From positions 1 to 64,000 of the forward strand of contig NZ_JAHKSN010000003.1 of the NCBI RefSeq assembly GCF_018863415.1: a stretch of 64,000 nt of DNA, read 5' to 3'. Shown one piece after another: positions 34,319 through 42,884 of this stretch. The DNA is from Deinococcus aestuarii. GTDB lineage: Bacteria > Deinococcota > Deinococci > Deinococcales > Deinococcaceae. The notes under the pieces were generated by a model. The model saw only the letters and a list, made by a program, of their open reading frames with translations, had not been told where the DNA came from and made no database searches. Position 1 is the stretch's first letter. Each line of letters opens with the position of its first letter. Both the position numbers and the translations under genes were made by a program.

Positions 34319-36523
34319 TCAGGGGGTCTCGCCTTGCAGGAACGCGGGGAGAGCGGCGGGCTCGGCTCCGGCCCAGACGCGCTCGAACAGCGCCTGAAAC
34401 TCCCGTGCCCCGGTGGGGTCGCTGGTGGCGAGCACGGCCTCGTTCAGCCCGAGCGGGCCCCGGGTCCAGGAGGAGTGGTGCAGGTTCATGGACCCGACCA
34501 CCAGCATCCGGCGGTCGATCAGCGCGGCCTTGGCATGGACCGCGCCGGGAAACCAGCGGGCGGTGAAGCGGGACGGCGGCAGGCCTCGCCCCGCCATCTC
34601 CCGCCTCAGGTAGGCGAGGGCGACGCGGTTTTCGAGAGCCCCCAGGCTGCCGCTCCCGTCGGTCAGCAGCCGCACGTCCACGCCGCGCTCCAGCGCCCCC
34701 AGCAGGGCCGTCATCCAGGGGAGGCGGTCCTGGCCCGTGCACAGGGCCGGGTTGAGCACGGCCACGATGCAGCCCAGGTCCATGCTGAAGTTGACGTGCA
34801 TCAGGTCGATCCGGGTGGTCGCGGCGTTCAGGAGGGCGAGCAGCGCCTCGTCCGCCTGGGAAAAGCCCTCCCGGCGGTACAGGCTGAAAGCGCGCGCCCC
34901 CCCGGCGGGCCGGGCCCGGCGCGCGGCGGCAGGGTGCCGGGGCGTTCCCGGCCCGCCGAGGTGGCAGGCCTGCCGCACGTCGTCCGGGCGCGGCTCGCCC
35001 TCACACACCACCACCTTGCTGCGCGCCCACAGGTCGTCGAAGACGTTCACCCCGTCCTGCGCGACCGGGCCCCGGGCCACCAGCCCCAGGTCGTACAGCC
35101 CCCTGCCCCTTCCCGACGGGTGTCCCGGGGGATAGTGCCCGTACGCGTAGTTGAACCCCGCGGTCAGCAGCGTCTCGCCGTCTATGGCGACGAGCTTGAC
35201 GTGGCTGTGGGGGAAGGTCCCCGCGTAGTTGCCCAGCTCGACCCGCCAGCCGTGCGCGGGGTCCGCCAGGGGCACGCCCGCCGCGAGCAGGTCCCCCAGG
35301 GCCGTCCAGACCTCCGCGCCCCACTCGAAGGTGGAGATCACGGGGTAGTTGCCCAGCGTGATCCGCACGCGCACGCCGTCCGGGAAGGCGGCGGGCTCGG
35401 CCCTCACCCGCGCGTACAGGCGGGCGAGGGCCCCGGCCAGGGTCGAGCCGGGGTTGAGCCTCCCGCCGTCCCACTGCATCGTCGTGAAGAGGACCTCGTG
35501 CCGGGCGCCCCCCACGAGCGCCGCCACGTCGTCGAAGCCGCTGCGGGCGGAACCGGGCGCCGCGTCCCCCGGCAACTGGATCAGCGGGCGAATCCGGTTG
35601 AGGCAGGACAGGTCGGGTCGGCGGCCCCGGGTGGAGACCGCCCAGACCGCCCGTTCCAGCGCGTCCGTGGGAACGGGGCAGCCGGGCACGTTCAGCGGGC
35701 GGGCCACCCGCAGGGGCGTGGGGTCGGCCGGGCGGGCGGTCACGAAGTCCCCCAGGGTGCGGGTGAAGGCGACCACGCTGCCGAGCAGGCTCAGGCCCAG
35801 GGTGGCGACCAGGGCCACCTGCGCCCGCCCGGCGGCGTGGAGCGGGTGCCCCGCGGCGGCCTTTTTCCGGCCCAGCGCCGCCAGACGGCCCAGCGCCCCG
35901 CGCACGGCGAGGCCCCACCCCAGGTGAATCGTGAGGACGACCAGCGACACGAGGAGCACCAGGCCCGGCGCGCTCCGCAACACGGCCCTGGGGTCGACGA
36001 GTTCGAGCGCCAGGCCGCAGACCGCCCCCGCGGCGAGCGCGCCCGCCAGCCCCGCGAGCGCCGGACGCCACAGGTGCCGCAGCCGCACGGTGAGCAGCCC
36101 CAGGACGAGGCCCGCGAGCAGCCCGTACCCCCCGGCACACAGGGCCAGGATCAGGCTGCCGTTGCTCAGGGCTCCCCCCAGCGCCCCCTCCTGGGAGACG
36201 GCGGCGATCACCGACAGCAGCAGGACGGGAATGACCAGCAGCCCGCCGGGCACGGCGAGCGAGACGCCCACCCGGTACGGCCCGGCGCGCGGCGCAACCC
36301 CCACCGCCGCCAGGGGCAGGGCCGCCGCGCTGAGGGCCCCGGTGGTGGCGAAGCCCGCGGCCACCGTGAGGTAGGCGACGATGACCCCGGCGTAGGCCCG
36401 CAGAAACGTCTGGTTCTCGGGAATGGCCCCCAGCGCGGGGCTCACGGCCAGCGCGGCCAGCCCGACCGTCACCAGGAGCCCGGCGAGTCCGGCGAGGAGG
36501 AGGCGCGCGGGCTGACGCTGCAT
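34319..36523 (-). CDS. Membrane-anchored phospholipase D-superfamily protein
   Basis: This 734-residue protein has an N-terminal half of about six to eight hydrophobic segments (residues 8-275) and a C-terminal PLD half. Two HKD motifs are present: HVKLVAIDG near residue 440 with GFNYAYGHYPPGHPSG after it, and HAKAALID near residue 663 with GSMNLHHSSW. The catalytic half is probably periplasmic. Such enzymes act as phospholipase, cardiolipin synthase or nuclease; the long N-terminal membrane block is unlike standard cardiolipin synthase. The ATG at 36523 has no strong ribosome-binding site. It is downstream of and co-oriented with the ArsR-type gene, 41 bp away. Confidence 0.87.
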   Translation of the reverse strand: MQRQPARLLLAGLAGLLVTVGLAALAVSPALGAIPENQTFLRAYAGVIVAYLTVAAGFATTGALSAAALPLAAVGVAPRAGPYRVGVSLAVPGGLLVIPVLLLSVIAAVSQEGALGGALSNGSLILALCAGGYGLLAGLVLGLLTVRLRHLWRPALAGLAGALAAGAVCGLALELVDPRAVLRSAPGLVLLVSLVVLTIHLGWGLAVRGALGRLAALGRKKAAAGHPLHAAGRAQVALVATLGLSLLGSVVAFTRTLGDFVTARPADPTPLRVARPLNVPGCPVPTDALERAVWAVSTRGRRPDLSCLNRIRPLIQLPGDAAPGSARSGFDDVAALVGGARHEVLFTTMQWDGGRLNPGSTLAGALARLYARVRAEPAAFPDGVRVRITLGNYPVISTFEWGAEVWTALGDLLAAGVPLADPAHGWRVELGNYAGTFPHSHVKLVAIDGETLLTAGFNYAYGHYPPGHPSGRGRGLYDLGLVARGPVAQDGVNVFDDLWARSKVVVCEGEPRPDDVRQACHLGGPGTPRHPAAARRARPAGGARAFSLYRREGFSQADEALLALLNAATTRIDLMHVNFSMDLGCIVAVLNPALCTGQDRLPWMTALLGALERGVDVRLLTDGSGSLGALENRVALAYLRREMAGRGLPPSRFTARWFPGAVHAKAALIDRRMLVVGSMNLHHSSWTRGPLGLNEAVLATSDPTGAREFQALFERVWAGAEPAALPAFLQGETP

Positions 36524-36564
36524 GGGGGCATCATTCCACGGCCCTGGAGCGGGCCGGCGGGTCC

Positions 36565-37251
36565 TCAGCGCATGGTGACGTTCGGCAGGCCGGGCACGTC
36601 CCCCGGCAGCGGGGCGAGGCGCAGTTGCAGGAGGTAGCGCCCGGCGCCGCCGCGCTGGAGGTAACGCTCCAGCACCTCGCCGAGGTCGCGGCGCAGGGCC
36701 CGGGCGTCCTCGAAGTCGAGGTGCAGGTCCGTCACCCAGCCGCCCAGGAAGAGGGCGGGGAGGCGCTCCTCCTCCAACCCCTCCTCGCTGTGCGGGTCCG
36801 GCACCACGTGGGCGCGGACGTGGCCGGACGCCGTGCGCTCCAGGCGCATCCCCCAGGTGCCGGGGTTCTCGCGCCACACCTGGGCCAGCGAGCGCAGGAA
36901 AAGCGTCAGCCACGGCTGATCCGCCGCCAGCAGCGCCGTCTCCACGCTCTCCAGCGACATCAAGTCGAAGGGGATGAAGAGGCGGTCGGCGACCGCCCGG
37001 TAGACCTTGAGTTCGCGCCTGCCCCGCCGCTCGACCCGCGAGACACGCAGCAGGCCCTCGCCCTGGAGCTTCCTCACCTGGTAGTGGAGCCTGGAGACGC
37101 TCACCCCGAGTTCGCGCGCCGCCTGGCTCATCGTCGCCTCGCGGCCCAGGAAGGGGGCGAGGTAGCGCATCTCCCAGCCGCTCATCACGCGGGGGGCGGC
37201 CCGGGGGTCTCGCACGTGCAGGACACCATTGCTCAAAACGGCTCGGTCCAT
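36565..37251 (-). CDS. ArsR-type winged-helix regulator
   Basis: This 228-residue protein has an N-terminal helix-turn-helix (MRYLAPFLGREATMSQAARELGVSVSRLHYQVRKLQGEGLLRVSRVERRGRRELKVYR), the ArsR/HTH_20 pattern. The C-terminal 150 residues are of a type common in uncharacterised regulators. The ATG at 37251 is preceded at 7 nt by TAGAGT (37264-37259, minus), giving a leaderless mRNA, which is why the longer frame was rejected. It is likely co-transcribed with the PLD-type gene and divergent from a symporter gene. Confidence 0.82.
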   Translation of the reverse strand: MDRAVLSNGVLHVRDPRAAPRVMSGWEMRYLAPFLGREATMSQAARELGVSVSRLHYQVRKLQGEGLLRVSRVERRGRRELKVYRAVADRLFIPFDLMSLESVETALLAADQPWLTLFLRSLAQVWRENPGTWGMRLERTASGHVRAHVVPDPHSEEGLEEERLPALFLGGWVTDLHLDFEDARALRRDLGEVLERYLQRGGAGRYLLQLRLAPLPGDVPGLPNVTMR

Positions 37252-37338
37252 TTGAAGCACTCTACCCCTACGCTGAGGCCCCGGACCGCCCACCCTGCCG
37301 AGTTCCCGCGTCCCACCCCCCGCCCGGAGGTGTCCCGA

Positions 37339-38772
37339 GTGACTGCCCGTCTGCGCCCCCGCGACAAGCTGCTGTACGGCCCCGCCGACTTCGGGGGCAA
37401 CCTCGTCGGGGTGGTGGGCAACACCTGGCTGCTGTACTACCTCGTGAACATCGCCGGGCTGGCGCCGCTGCCCGCGGGGCTGGCCTTCCTCGCCGGTCGG
37501 CTGTTCGACGCCTTGGTCGATCCCGCCATCGGGGCGCTCTCCGACCGGCTGCGGGAGCGGCGGGGGCGGCTGTGGTTCACCCGGGTCTTCGCCGTGCCCG
37601 CCGGGCTCGTGTTCGCGGCGCTGTGGCTCATCCCGTACGTGGAGGGCACGCCCGCCCGCTTCGTGCTCGCCGCCCTGGGCTTCATGGCGCTCTCGGCGCT
37701 GTATTCGCTGGCGACCATCCCGTACCTCGCGCTGGGGCCCGAACTCACCCCCGACTCGGACGAGCGCACGAGTCTGAATTCTTACCGCCTCGCCTTTTCC
37801 ATGCTCGCCACCCTCGTCGGCGTGGCGCTGCCGCCGCTGCTCGTCCTGGGGCTCACGGGGGCGCGCGACCTCGCCGCGAGTCCGCCGGGCGGCTGGCTGG
37901 TCGTCGGCGTGCTCTGCGCCGCGGCGGCGAGTTCGGCCCTCCTCGTCACGGGCTTCGGGGTGCGCGAGCCCGTCCGCACCCGCCGGGGGGAGGAGAGCCC
38001 GCCCCTCACCCTGCGCGCGGTGCGCGAGCTGCTGGGCACCTTCGGCCTGAAACCGCTGCTGGGTGTCTTCGTGCTCGTCACGGTGGCCCTGACGATCACC
38101 AATTCGATCCTGCCCTTTTTCCTGGAGTCGGTGCTGCGGCTGCCGGGGGCGCTTCAGGCCCCGCTGCTGGGCGGCCTGTTCGTGGTCGCGATCCTGGGGT
38201 TCGCGGGGTGGGCGTGGCTCTCGGCGCGGATCGGCAAGCGGGCGGGGGTGATGCTGGGGCTGGGGCTGATGGTCGTGAGCCTCCTGCTGTACGTGTACGC
38301 GGTGCCGCGGGGGGTGGTCTCGCCCTCACTGATCGGTACCATCGTCGTCAACGGGCTGGGGCTGGCGGCGGTCTCGCTCTTTCCCTGGGCGATGCTGCCC
38401 GACGTGCTGGAGTTCGACGAGTTGCGCAGCGGCCTGCGCCGCGAGGGGCTGCTCTACGCCCTGCTGCTCTTCGCGCTCAAGGCCGCCGGGTCCTTCGGGG
38501 TGTTCTCCAACGCGCTCGTGACGAGCCTGCTGGGCTACGTGCCGGGGAGCGCCGCCCAGAGCCCGGAGACGGTGCGCGGCATCGCCCTGATGATGGGCCC
38601 GGTCCCCTGCCTCCTGTACCTGCTCGCCCTCGTGTTCGCGTGGCGCTATCCCATCACCCGCGAGAACCATGCCGAGGCCCGCGCGGACCTCGCCGCCCGC
38701 GCCACCCCACCCGCCCCGCCCGGCCCGCGGCCCGCGCCCGCCCCCCTGGGGGGCCAGGAGGCCCATGACTGA
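37339..38772 (+). CDS. GPH-family sugar:cation symporter (MFS)
   Basis: This 477-residue membrane transporter has about 12 helices. It shows the glycoside-pentoside-hexuronide signature LLYGPADFGGNLVGVVGNTWLLYYLVNIAG, then GRLFDALVDPAIGALSDRLRERRGRLW, and FPWAMLPDVLEFDELRSGLRREGLLYAL. It probably co-transports a glycoside or uronide with Na+ or H+. The GTG at 37339 follows CGGAGGTGTCCC. It overlaps the next gene by 8 bp. A hexuronide substrate would suit the beta-glucuronidase remnant at the window start, but that link is speculative. Confidence 0.9.
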   Translation: MTARLRPRDKLLYGPADFGGNLVGVVGNTWLLYYLVNIAGLAPLPAGLAFLAGRLFDALVDPAIGALSDRLRERRGRLWFTRVFAVPAGLVFAALWLIPYVEGTPARFVLAALGFMALSALYSLATIPYLALGPELTPDSDERTSLNSYRLAFSMLATLVGVALPPLLVLGLTGARDLAASPPGGWLVVGVLCAAAASSALLVTGFGVREPVRTRRGEESPPLTLRAVRELLGTFGLKPLLGVFVLVTVALTITNSILPFFLESVLRLPGALQAPLLGGLFVVAILGFAGWAWLSARIGKRAGVMLGLGLMVVSLLLYVYAVPRGVVSPSLIGTIVVNGLGLAAVSLFPWAMLPDVLEFDELRSGLRREGLLYALLLFALKAAGSFGVFSNALVTSLLGYVPGSAAQSPETVRGIALMMGPVPCLLYLLALVFAWRYPITRENHAEARADLAARATPPAPPGPRPAPAPLGGQEAHD

Positions 38773-39682
38773 CGTTTTGCGCACGCCCGACGAACATTTC
38801 CGCGACCTGCCCGGCTACCCCTTCGCCCCGCACTATCTGGACGACCTGCCCGGCTCCGAGGGCCTGCGCCTGCACTATCTCAACGAGGGCCCCCGGGACG
38901 CCCCCGAGACCTTCCTGTGCCTGCACGGCCAGCCGACGTGGAGCTACCTCTACCGGCGGATGATCCCGGTCTTCACCGCCGCCGGTCACCGCGTCCTCGC
39001 CCCCGACCTCTTCGGCTTCGGGCGGTCCGACAAGCCCACCGACGACCGGGTGTATACCTTCGACTTTCACCGGGAGAGTCTGCTGCGCCTGATCCAGCGG
39101 CTCGACCTCCGTAACATCACCCTCGTCGTGCAGGACTGGGGCGGGCTGCTGGGCCTGACCCTGCCGCTGGAGGAGCCGGGGCGCTTCTCCCGGTTGATCG
39201 TCATGAACACGGCGCTCGCCACGGGCGACGTGAGGCCGAACGCCGCCTTCTACGCCTGGCGGGCGTACTCGAACGCCCACCCGAACATGGACGTGGCCGC
39301 CCTGCTGCGCCGCGCGTCGGGGCGCGTCTCTCACGAGGAGTCGCTCGCCTACGAGGCGCCCTTTCCGGACGCCCGCTTCAAGGCGGGGGTGCGGGCCTTT
39401 CCGCGGCTGGTGCCCACCCACCCGGACGCGCCGGGCGCCGAGGTTTCGAGACAGGCCCGGGACTGGTGGGTGGTGCAGCTCCATGTCGAGAGCTTCATGG
39501 CGGTGGGGCTGCGCGACCCGATCCTGGGGGCAGGGCCGATGCGGCTGTTGCGCTCGGTGATCCGCGGCTGCCCGCCGCCGCTGGAAGTCGCGCACGCCGG
39601 ACACTTCGTGCAGGAGGACGCCGGGGACGAGGTGGCCCGCGCCGCCCTGGAAGCGTTCGGGCTCGCCCCGGGAGGGCGCTGA
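38765..39682 (+). CDS. Haloalkane dehalogenase-like alpha/beta hydrolase (HLD-I type)
   Basis: This 305-residue hydrolase aligns position for position with Xanthobacter DhlA in its first half. Nucleophile Asp124 with Trp125 lies in VVQDWGG. HGQPTWSYLYRRM at 54-66 has Gln56 where DhlA has Glu56. FYAWRAYS carries the second halide Trp candidate, Asp251 (GLRDPILG) is the acid, and His280 (GHFVQED) the base. It would hydrolyse a carbon-halogen bond or a similar ester/epoxide. The ATG overlaps the symporter stop by 8 bp. Activity depends on the Asp nucleophile, which is present. Confidence 0.88.
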   Translation: MTDVLRTPDEHFRDLPGYPFAPHYLDDLPGSEGLRLHYLNEGPRDAPETFLCLHGQPTWSYLYRRMIPVFTAAGHRVLAPDLFGFGRSDKPTDDRVYTFDFHRESLLRLIQRLDLRNITLVVQDWGGLLGLTLPLEEPGRFSRLIVMNTALATGDVRPNAAFYAWRAYSNAHPNMDVAALLRRASGRVSHEESLAYEAPFPDARFKAGVRAFPRLVPTHPDAPGAEVSRQARDWWVVQLHVESFMAVGLRDPILGAGPMRLLRSVIRGCPPPLEVAHAGHFVQEDAGDEVARAALEAFGLAPGGR

Positions 39683-39719
39683 GGAGGGCCCCGCTCGGGC
39701 GACCCTCCAGGCGGGCGGC

Positions 39720-39750
39720 TTGACACCTCCCCGCGGCGGGCACCCATCAT
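39720..39750 (+). promoter_or_regulatory. Possible leaderless promoter of the histidine kinase gene
   Basis: TTGACA (39720-39725) and CATCAT (39745-39750) are spaced by 19 bp, and the -10-like element is 6 nt before the ATG. The spacer is longer than ideal and the hexamer starts with C, so this is moderate evidence. Confidence 0.4.
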
Positions 39751-39756
39751 GGACAC

Positions 39757-41646
39757 ATGATCCCGCCCCGCCGCGCCGCATTCCTCGTGTGGGGCCTCGT
39801 GACGCTCCTCGTGGGCGCCGCGTGGCTCGTCACGTCGGCGCGGGGGGTGCAGACGCGGTTCGAGACGGGCGCGCGCATCCTGCACCGGGTGCTCTCGCAG
39901 CGCAGCGAGCAGCAAGAAGCCGTGCTCGCCAGCCTGACCGCCCTCACCCGCGCGGGGGTGGGGGGCGCGGCCCTGCACGAGTACGCCGGGGCGATGCGGG
40001 CGCAGTACCCGCAGATCGTTGGGGTGCAGCGCTGCCGCCCGGACTGCGTGGACCTCGGCCCGAGCGGCGCGGCGCTTCCCGCAGGCCCGCTCGCCCCCGA
40101 CCCGGCGGGGTTGCGCTGGCACCCGGCGGCCCCCGCGCTCTACGCCCTCACGCGGGGGGACATGCGCGTCTGGGTGGATGCCCGGCGCCTGTTCCGGGCG
40201 GAGGATTTCACGGACCTGACCTCGGCGTTTCGCCTGCGCCGCCCGGGGAACGGGGCAGTTCTGGTCGAGCAGGCTGTGGGCGACCCGGCCCGCCCGGCGG
40301 ACGGCCCGCTGCCGGTGCTGCGGGTGCGCAAGGTGCTCGGCGACGGGGGGCAGCCCCTCGTCTTCGAGGGCGAGCACCCGCTGCGCTGGGCCGAGTTGCC
40401 ACTGGGGGGAGTGGCGCTCTTCGCCCTCCTCGCCGCGCTGGCTGCCGGGGGGTGGGCGCGCCTCGTCGAGGGGCGCGAGCGCGACCGCGCCGCCGCCCGG
40501 GAGGCCGCGCGGGCCCTCCAGGCGGAGCGGGCGCGCGCCCGGAGCGCCTTCCACGCCGTCAGCGAGGCGCTGGTGGTCACCGACGCCGGGCACCGGGTCC
40601 GCCTCGCCAACCCCGCCGCCCGCGCCCTGCTGGGAGACGCGCTCGCCGAGGGGCGCGACCTGCGTGAGGTGGCGCACTTCCGGGCCACCCTCGACCAGCG
40701 GCCCTTTGACCCGGACGCCTTTTGGAATCAGCCTGCGCCCGCCGAGCTGCCCGAGGGCATCACGCTCGTGACCGGGGCGGGCGCGCGGCTGGTGGAGGGG
40801 GCGCTGGCCCCGGTGCGCGGCGAGGACGGCGAGCGGGCCGGGTGGGTCCTCGTGCTGCGCGACGTGGGGCCGCCCCGTGCGCGGGTGGTCGCGGCGCTGG
40901 AGGCGAGCGAGCGGCGGCGGCGCGAGCACGAGCAGACCCTCGCCCACGTCACCAGGCTCTCCACCCTGGGCGAGATGAGCGCGGGCCTCGCGCACGAACT
41001 CAACCAGCCCCTCACCGCCATCGTGAGCCACGGGCAGGCCGCCCTGCGGATGCTCGCCGACCCGGAGCGCGACGAGGCGCGGGTGCGGCGGTCGGTGGAG
41101 GCCACAGTCACGCAGGCCAAGCGGGCGGCGGGCATCATCGCCCACCTGCGCGCCCTGGTGAAACGGGCCCCGGCTCAGCCCCGGCGGGTGGACGTGAACC
41201 AGGTCCTCGAAAACGTCGCCGCCCTCACCGCCCTGGGCACCGACCTCGCGGGGGTGACGCTGGACGTGCGCCCGGACCCCGCCCCCCTGATCGTGCGGGG
41301 CGACCCGGTGCATCTGGAGCAGGTGCTTCTCAACCTCGTGCGCAACGCGGTCGAGGCGGCGCGGGGGATGCCGGGGGCCGAGGTTTGGGTAGAGGCCCGG
41401 CGTCTGGGGGAGGACGTGAGGATCGAGGTGCGCGACACCGGGCCCGGTCTGGCGGAGACGGTGCGTGACCGGCTTTTCACCCCCTTCACCACCACCAAGC
41501 CGGGCGGGCTGGGGCTGGGCCTGTCGCTGTCGCAGACGCTCGTGCAGGGCATGGGCGGCGACCTGCGGGGGGAGAACGGGCCGGGGGGCGGCGCGGTCTT
41601 CACGGTGACCCTGCCGCCCGCGGTGGGGGAGGCCGTCCATGCCTGA
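39757..41646 (+). CDS. Membrane sensor histidine kinase (FixL/NtrB-like C-terminus)
   Basis: This 629-residue kinase has a transmembrane helix at 8-27, an extracytoplasmic sensor at about 30-208 with a CRPDC pair (Cys93, Cys97), and a second helix near 212-230. A PAS domain follows (AFHAVSEALVVTDAGHRVRLANPAA). The H-box GLAHELNQPLTAIVSH holds the phospho-His near residue 413. N-box NLVRNAVEAA, G1 DTGPGLAE, F-box FTPFTTTKPGG and G2 GLGLGLSLSQT complete the ATPase. It transfers phosphate to the regulator whose gene overlaps by 8 bp. Confidence 0.93.
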   Translation: MIPPRRAAFLVWGLVTLLVGAAWLVTSARGVQTRFETGARILHRVLSQRSEQQEAVLASLTALTRAGVGGAALHEYAGAMRAQYPQIVGVQRCRPDCVDLGPSGAALPAGPLAPDPAGLRWHPAAPALYALTRGDMRVWVDARRLFRAEDFTDLTSAFRLRRPGNGAVLVEQAVGDPARPADGPLPVLRVRKVLGDGGQPLVFEGEHPLRWAELPLGGVALFALLAALAAGGWARLVEGRERDRAAAREAARALQAERARARSAFHAVSEALVVTDAGHRVRLANPAARALLGDALAEGRDLREVAHFRATLDQRPFDPDAFWNQPAPAELPEGITLVTGAGARLVEGALAPVRGEDGERAGWVLVLRDVGPPRARVVAALEASERRRREHEQTLAHVTRLSTLGEMSAGLAHELNQPLTAIVSHGQAALRMLADPERDEARVRRSVEATVTQAKRAAGIIAHLRALVKRAPAQPRRVDVNQVLENVAALTALGTDLAGVTLDVRPDPAPLIVRGDPVHLEQVLLNLVRNAVEAARGMPGAEVWVEARRLGEDVRIEVRDTGPGLAETVRDRLFTPFTTTKPGGLGLGLSLSQTLVQGMGGDLRGENGPGGGAVFTVTLPPAVGEAVHA

Positions 41647-42283
41647 CCCCTCCCCCACCCGGCCTCCCGCCACCGAACCCACCGTGTTCCTCGTGGACGA
41701 CGACGAAGCGGTGCGCGACGCCCTCGCCACCTTGATCGGCACGGTGGGGCTGGGCGTGCGGGACTACCCCGATCCGCGCGCCTTTCTGGCCGAGTTCGAC
41801 CGGGAGGCGGTCGGCTGCCTGATCCTCGACGTGCGGATGCCCCACGTGAGCGGGCTCCAGCTTCAGGAGCAGCTCACCCGGGAGGGCGTGGACCTGCCCG
41901 TCGTCGTGATCACCGGGCACGGGGACATCGACGTATGCCGCCGGGCCTTCAAGGCGGGGGCGGTGGAGTTCCTCACCAAGCCGGTGGACGAGCTGGCGCT
42001 GCTGGAGGCGATTGGCCTCGGGGTGCGCACCCACCTCGCCCGCCGCGAACGGCTCGCCGCCACCCGGGAGGCGCGGGGGGCCGTCGCGGGCTTGACCGCA
42101 CGCGAGCGCGAGGTGCTGCGGCTGATCGTGGAGGGCGCGAGCAACAAGCAGGCGGCCCGGGTGCTGGGCATCTCGGCCCGCACGGTTGAGACCCACCGCG
42201 CCAGCGTGTTCGGGAAGCTGGGGGTGGCCTCCCTCGCGCAGCTCGTCCGGGTGTACCTCACCAGCGTGGGCGAGGGTCCGTAG
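41639..42283 (+). CDS. FixJ/NarL-type response regulator
   Basis: This 214-residue regulator has a receiver domain with the acidic pocket FLVDDDEAV (Asp20-22), phospho-acceptor Asp64 in LILDVRMP, VVITGHGDID and Lys in FLTKPVDE. A LuxR-type helix-turn-helix follows at about 146-205 (LTAREREVLRLIVEGASNKQAARVLGISARTVETHRA). It is translated with the upstream kinase. Its stop codon lies inside a perfect 14-bp palindrome in front of the secreted GlcG-like gene, a candidate target. Confidence 0.94.
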   Translation: MPDPSPTRPPATEPTVFLVDDDEAVRDALATLIGTVGLGVRDYPDPRAFLAEFDREAVGCLILDVRMPHVSGLQLQEQLTREGVDLPVVVITGHGDIDVCRRAFKAGAVEFLTKPVDELALLEAIGLGVRTHLARRERLAATREARGAVAGLTAREREVLRLIVEGASNKQAARVLGISARTVETHRASVFGKLGVASLAQLVRVYLTSVGEGP

Positions 42284-42291
42284 TTCTACGG
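42278..42291. promoter_or_regulatory. 14-bp palindrome, candidate response-regulator site
   Basis: CCGTAGTTCTACGG is a perfect palindrome with a 2-bp centre, 60 bp before the glcG-like start and overlapping the stop codon of the response regulator gene. Its place and symmetry suit a dimeric LuxR-type regulator. Confidence 0.5.
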
Positions 42292-42350
42292 AGGCCGCCC
42301 GGGGGGAACGCGAATGGTGCCGCGCCCCGCGTCCGCGCCAGAGTGGGCGC

Positions 42351-42884
42351 ATGAAGCGAATCCTGCCCGCCGTGCTCGCCCTGAGCCTGCCCGCCGCCCT
42401 CGCCCAGACGGCCCAGCCTGCCCAGGCCACCCCGGCGCCCCAGCCCGTTCAACTCGCCACCACGCCGACCGTGACCCAATCCAGCCTGAGCACGTCCGCC
42501 GCCGTCCGGATCGCCCAGCTCGCCGTGCAAAACTGTGCTCAGGACGGCTACAACGTCACGGCGACGGTGGTGGACCGGGCCGGGATCACGCTCGCCGTCG
42601 CCCGCGCCGAGAACGCCGGGCCGCACACGGTGGACGCCTCATCCCGCAAGGCGTATACCAGCGCGTCGGCACGCAACGCGACCTCGGCCATCGCGGAGAA
42701 CATCCGCACCAACCCCGCCTCCGCCGAACTCGCCCGCATCGACCGTTTCCTCGTGCTGGCGGGCGGCGCGCCCATCCGCGTGAACAATGCGGTCGTCGGC
42801 GCGGTGGGCGTGGGCGGCGCCCCCAGCGGCACCATCGACGAGAAGTGCGCGACCGATGCCGTCGCCACCGTCCTGGGCCGGTGA
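42351..42884 (+). CDS. Secreted GlcG/HbpS-family protein
   Basis: This 177-residue protein has a signal peptide (LPAVLALSLPAALA) and a Gln/Pro-rich spacer. The GlcG/HbpS domain reads NVTATVVDRAGITLAVARAENAGPHTVDASSRKAYTSASAR and ends with FLVLAGGAPIRVNNAVVGAVGVGGAPSGTIDEKCA. Streptomyces HbpS binds heme outside the cell and tunes the SenS-SenR two-component system. This gene sits directly behind a kinase-regulator pair, which invites the same idea. Two Cys (in QNCAQDG and EKCATD) could form a disulfide. The ATG is the only start giving a signal peptide. Confidence 0.87.
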   Translation: MKRILPAVLALSLPAALAQTAQPAQATPAPQPVQLATTPTVTQSSLSTSAAVRIAQLAVQNCAQDGYNVTATVVDRAGITLAVARAENAGPHTVDASSRKAYTSASARNATSAIAENIRTNPASAELARIDRFLVLAGGAPIRVNNAVVGAVGVGGAPSGTIDEKCATDAVATVLGR

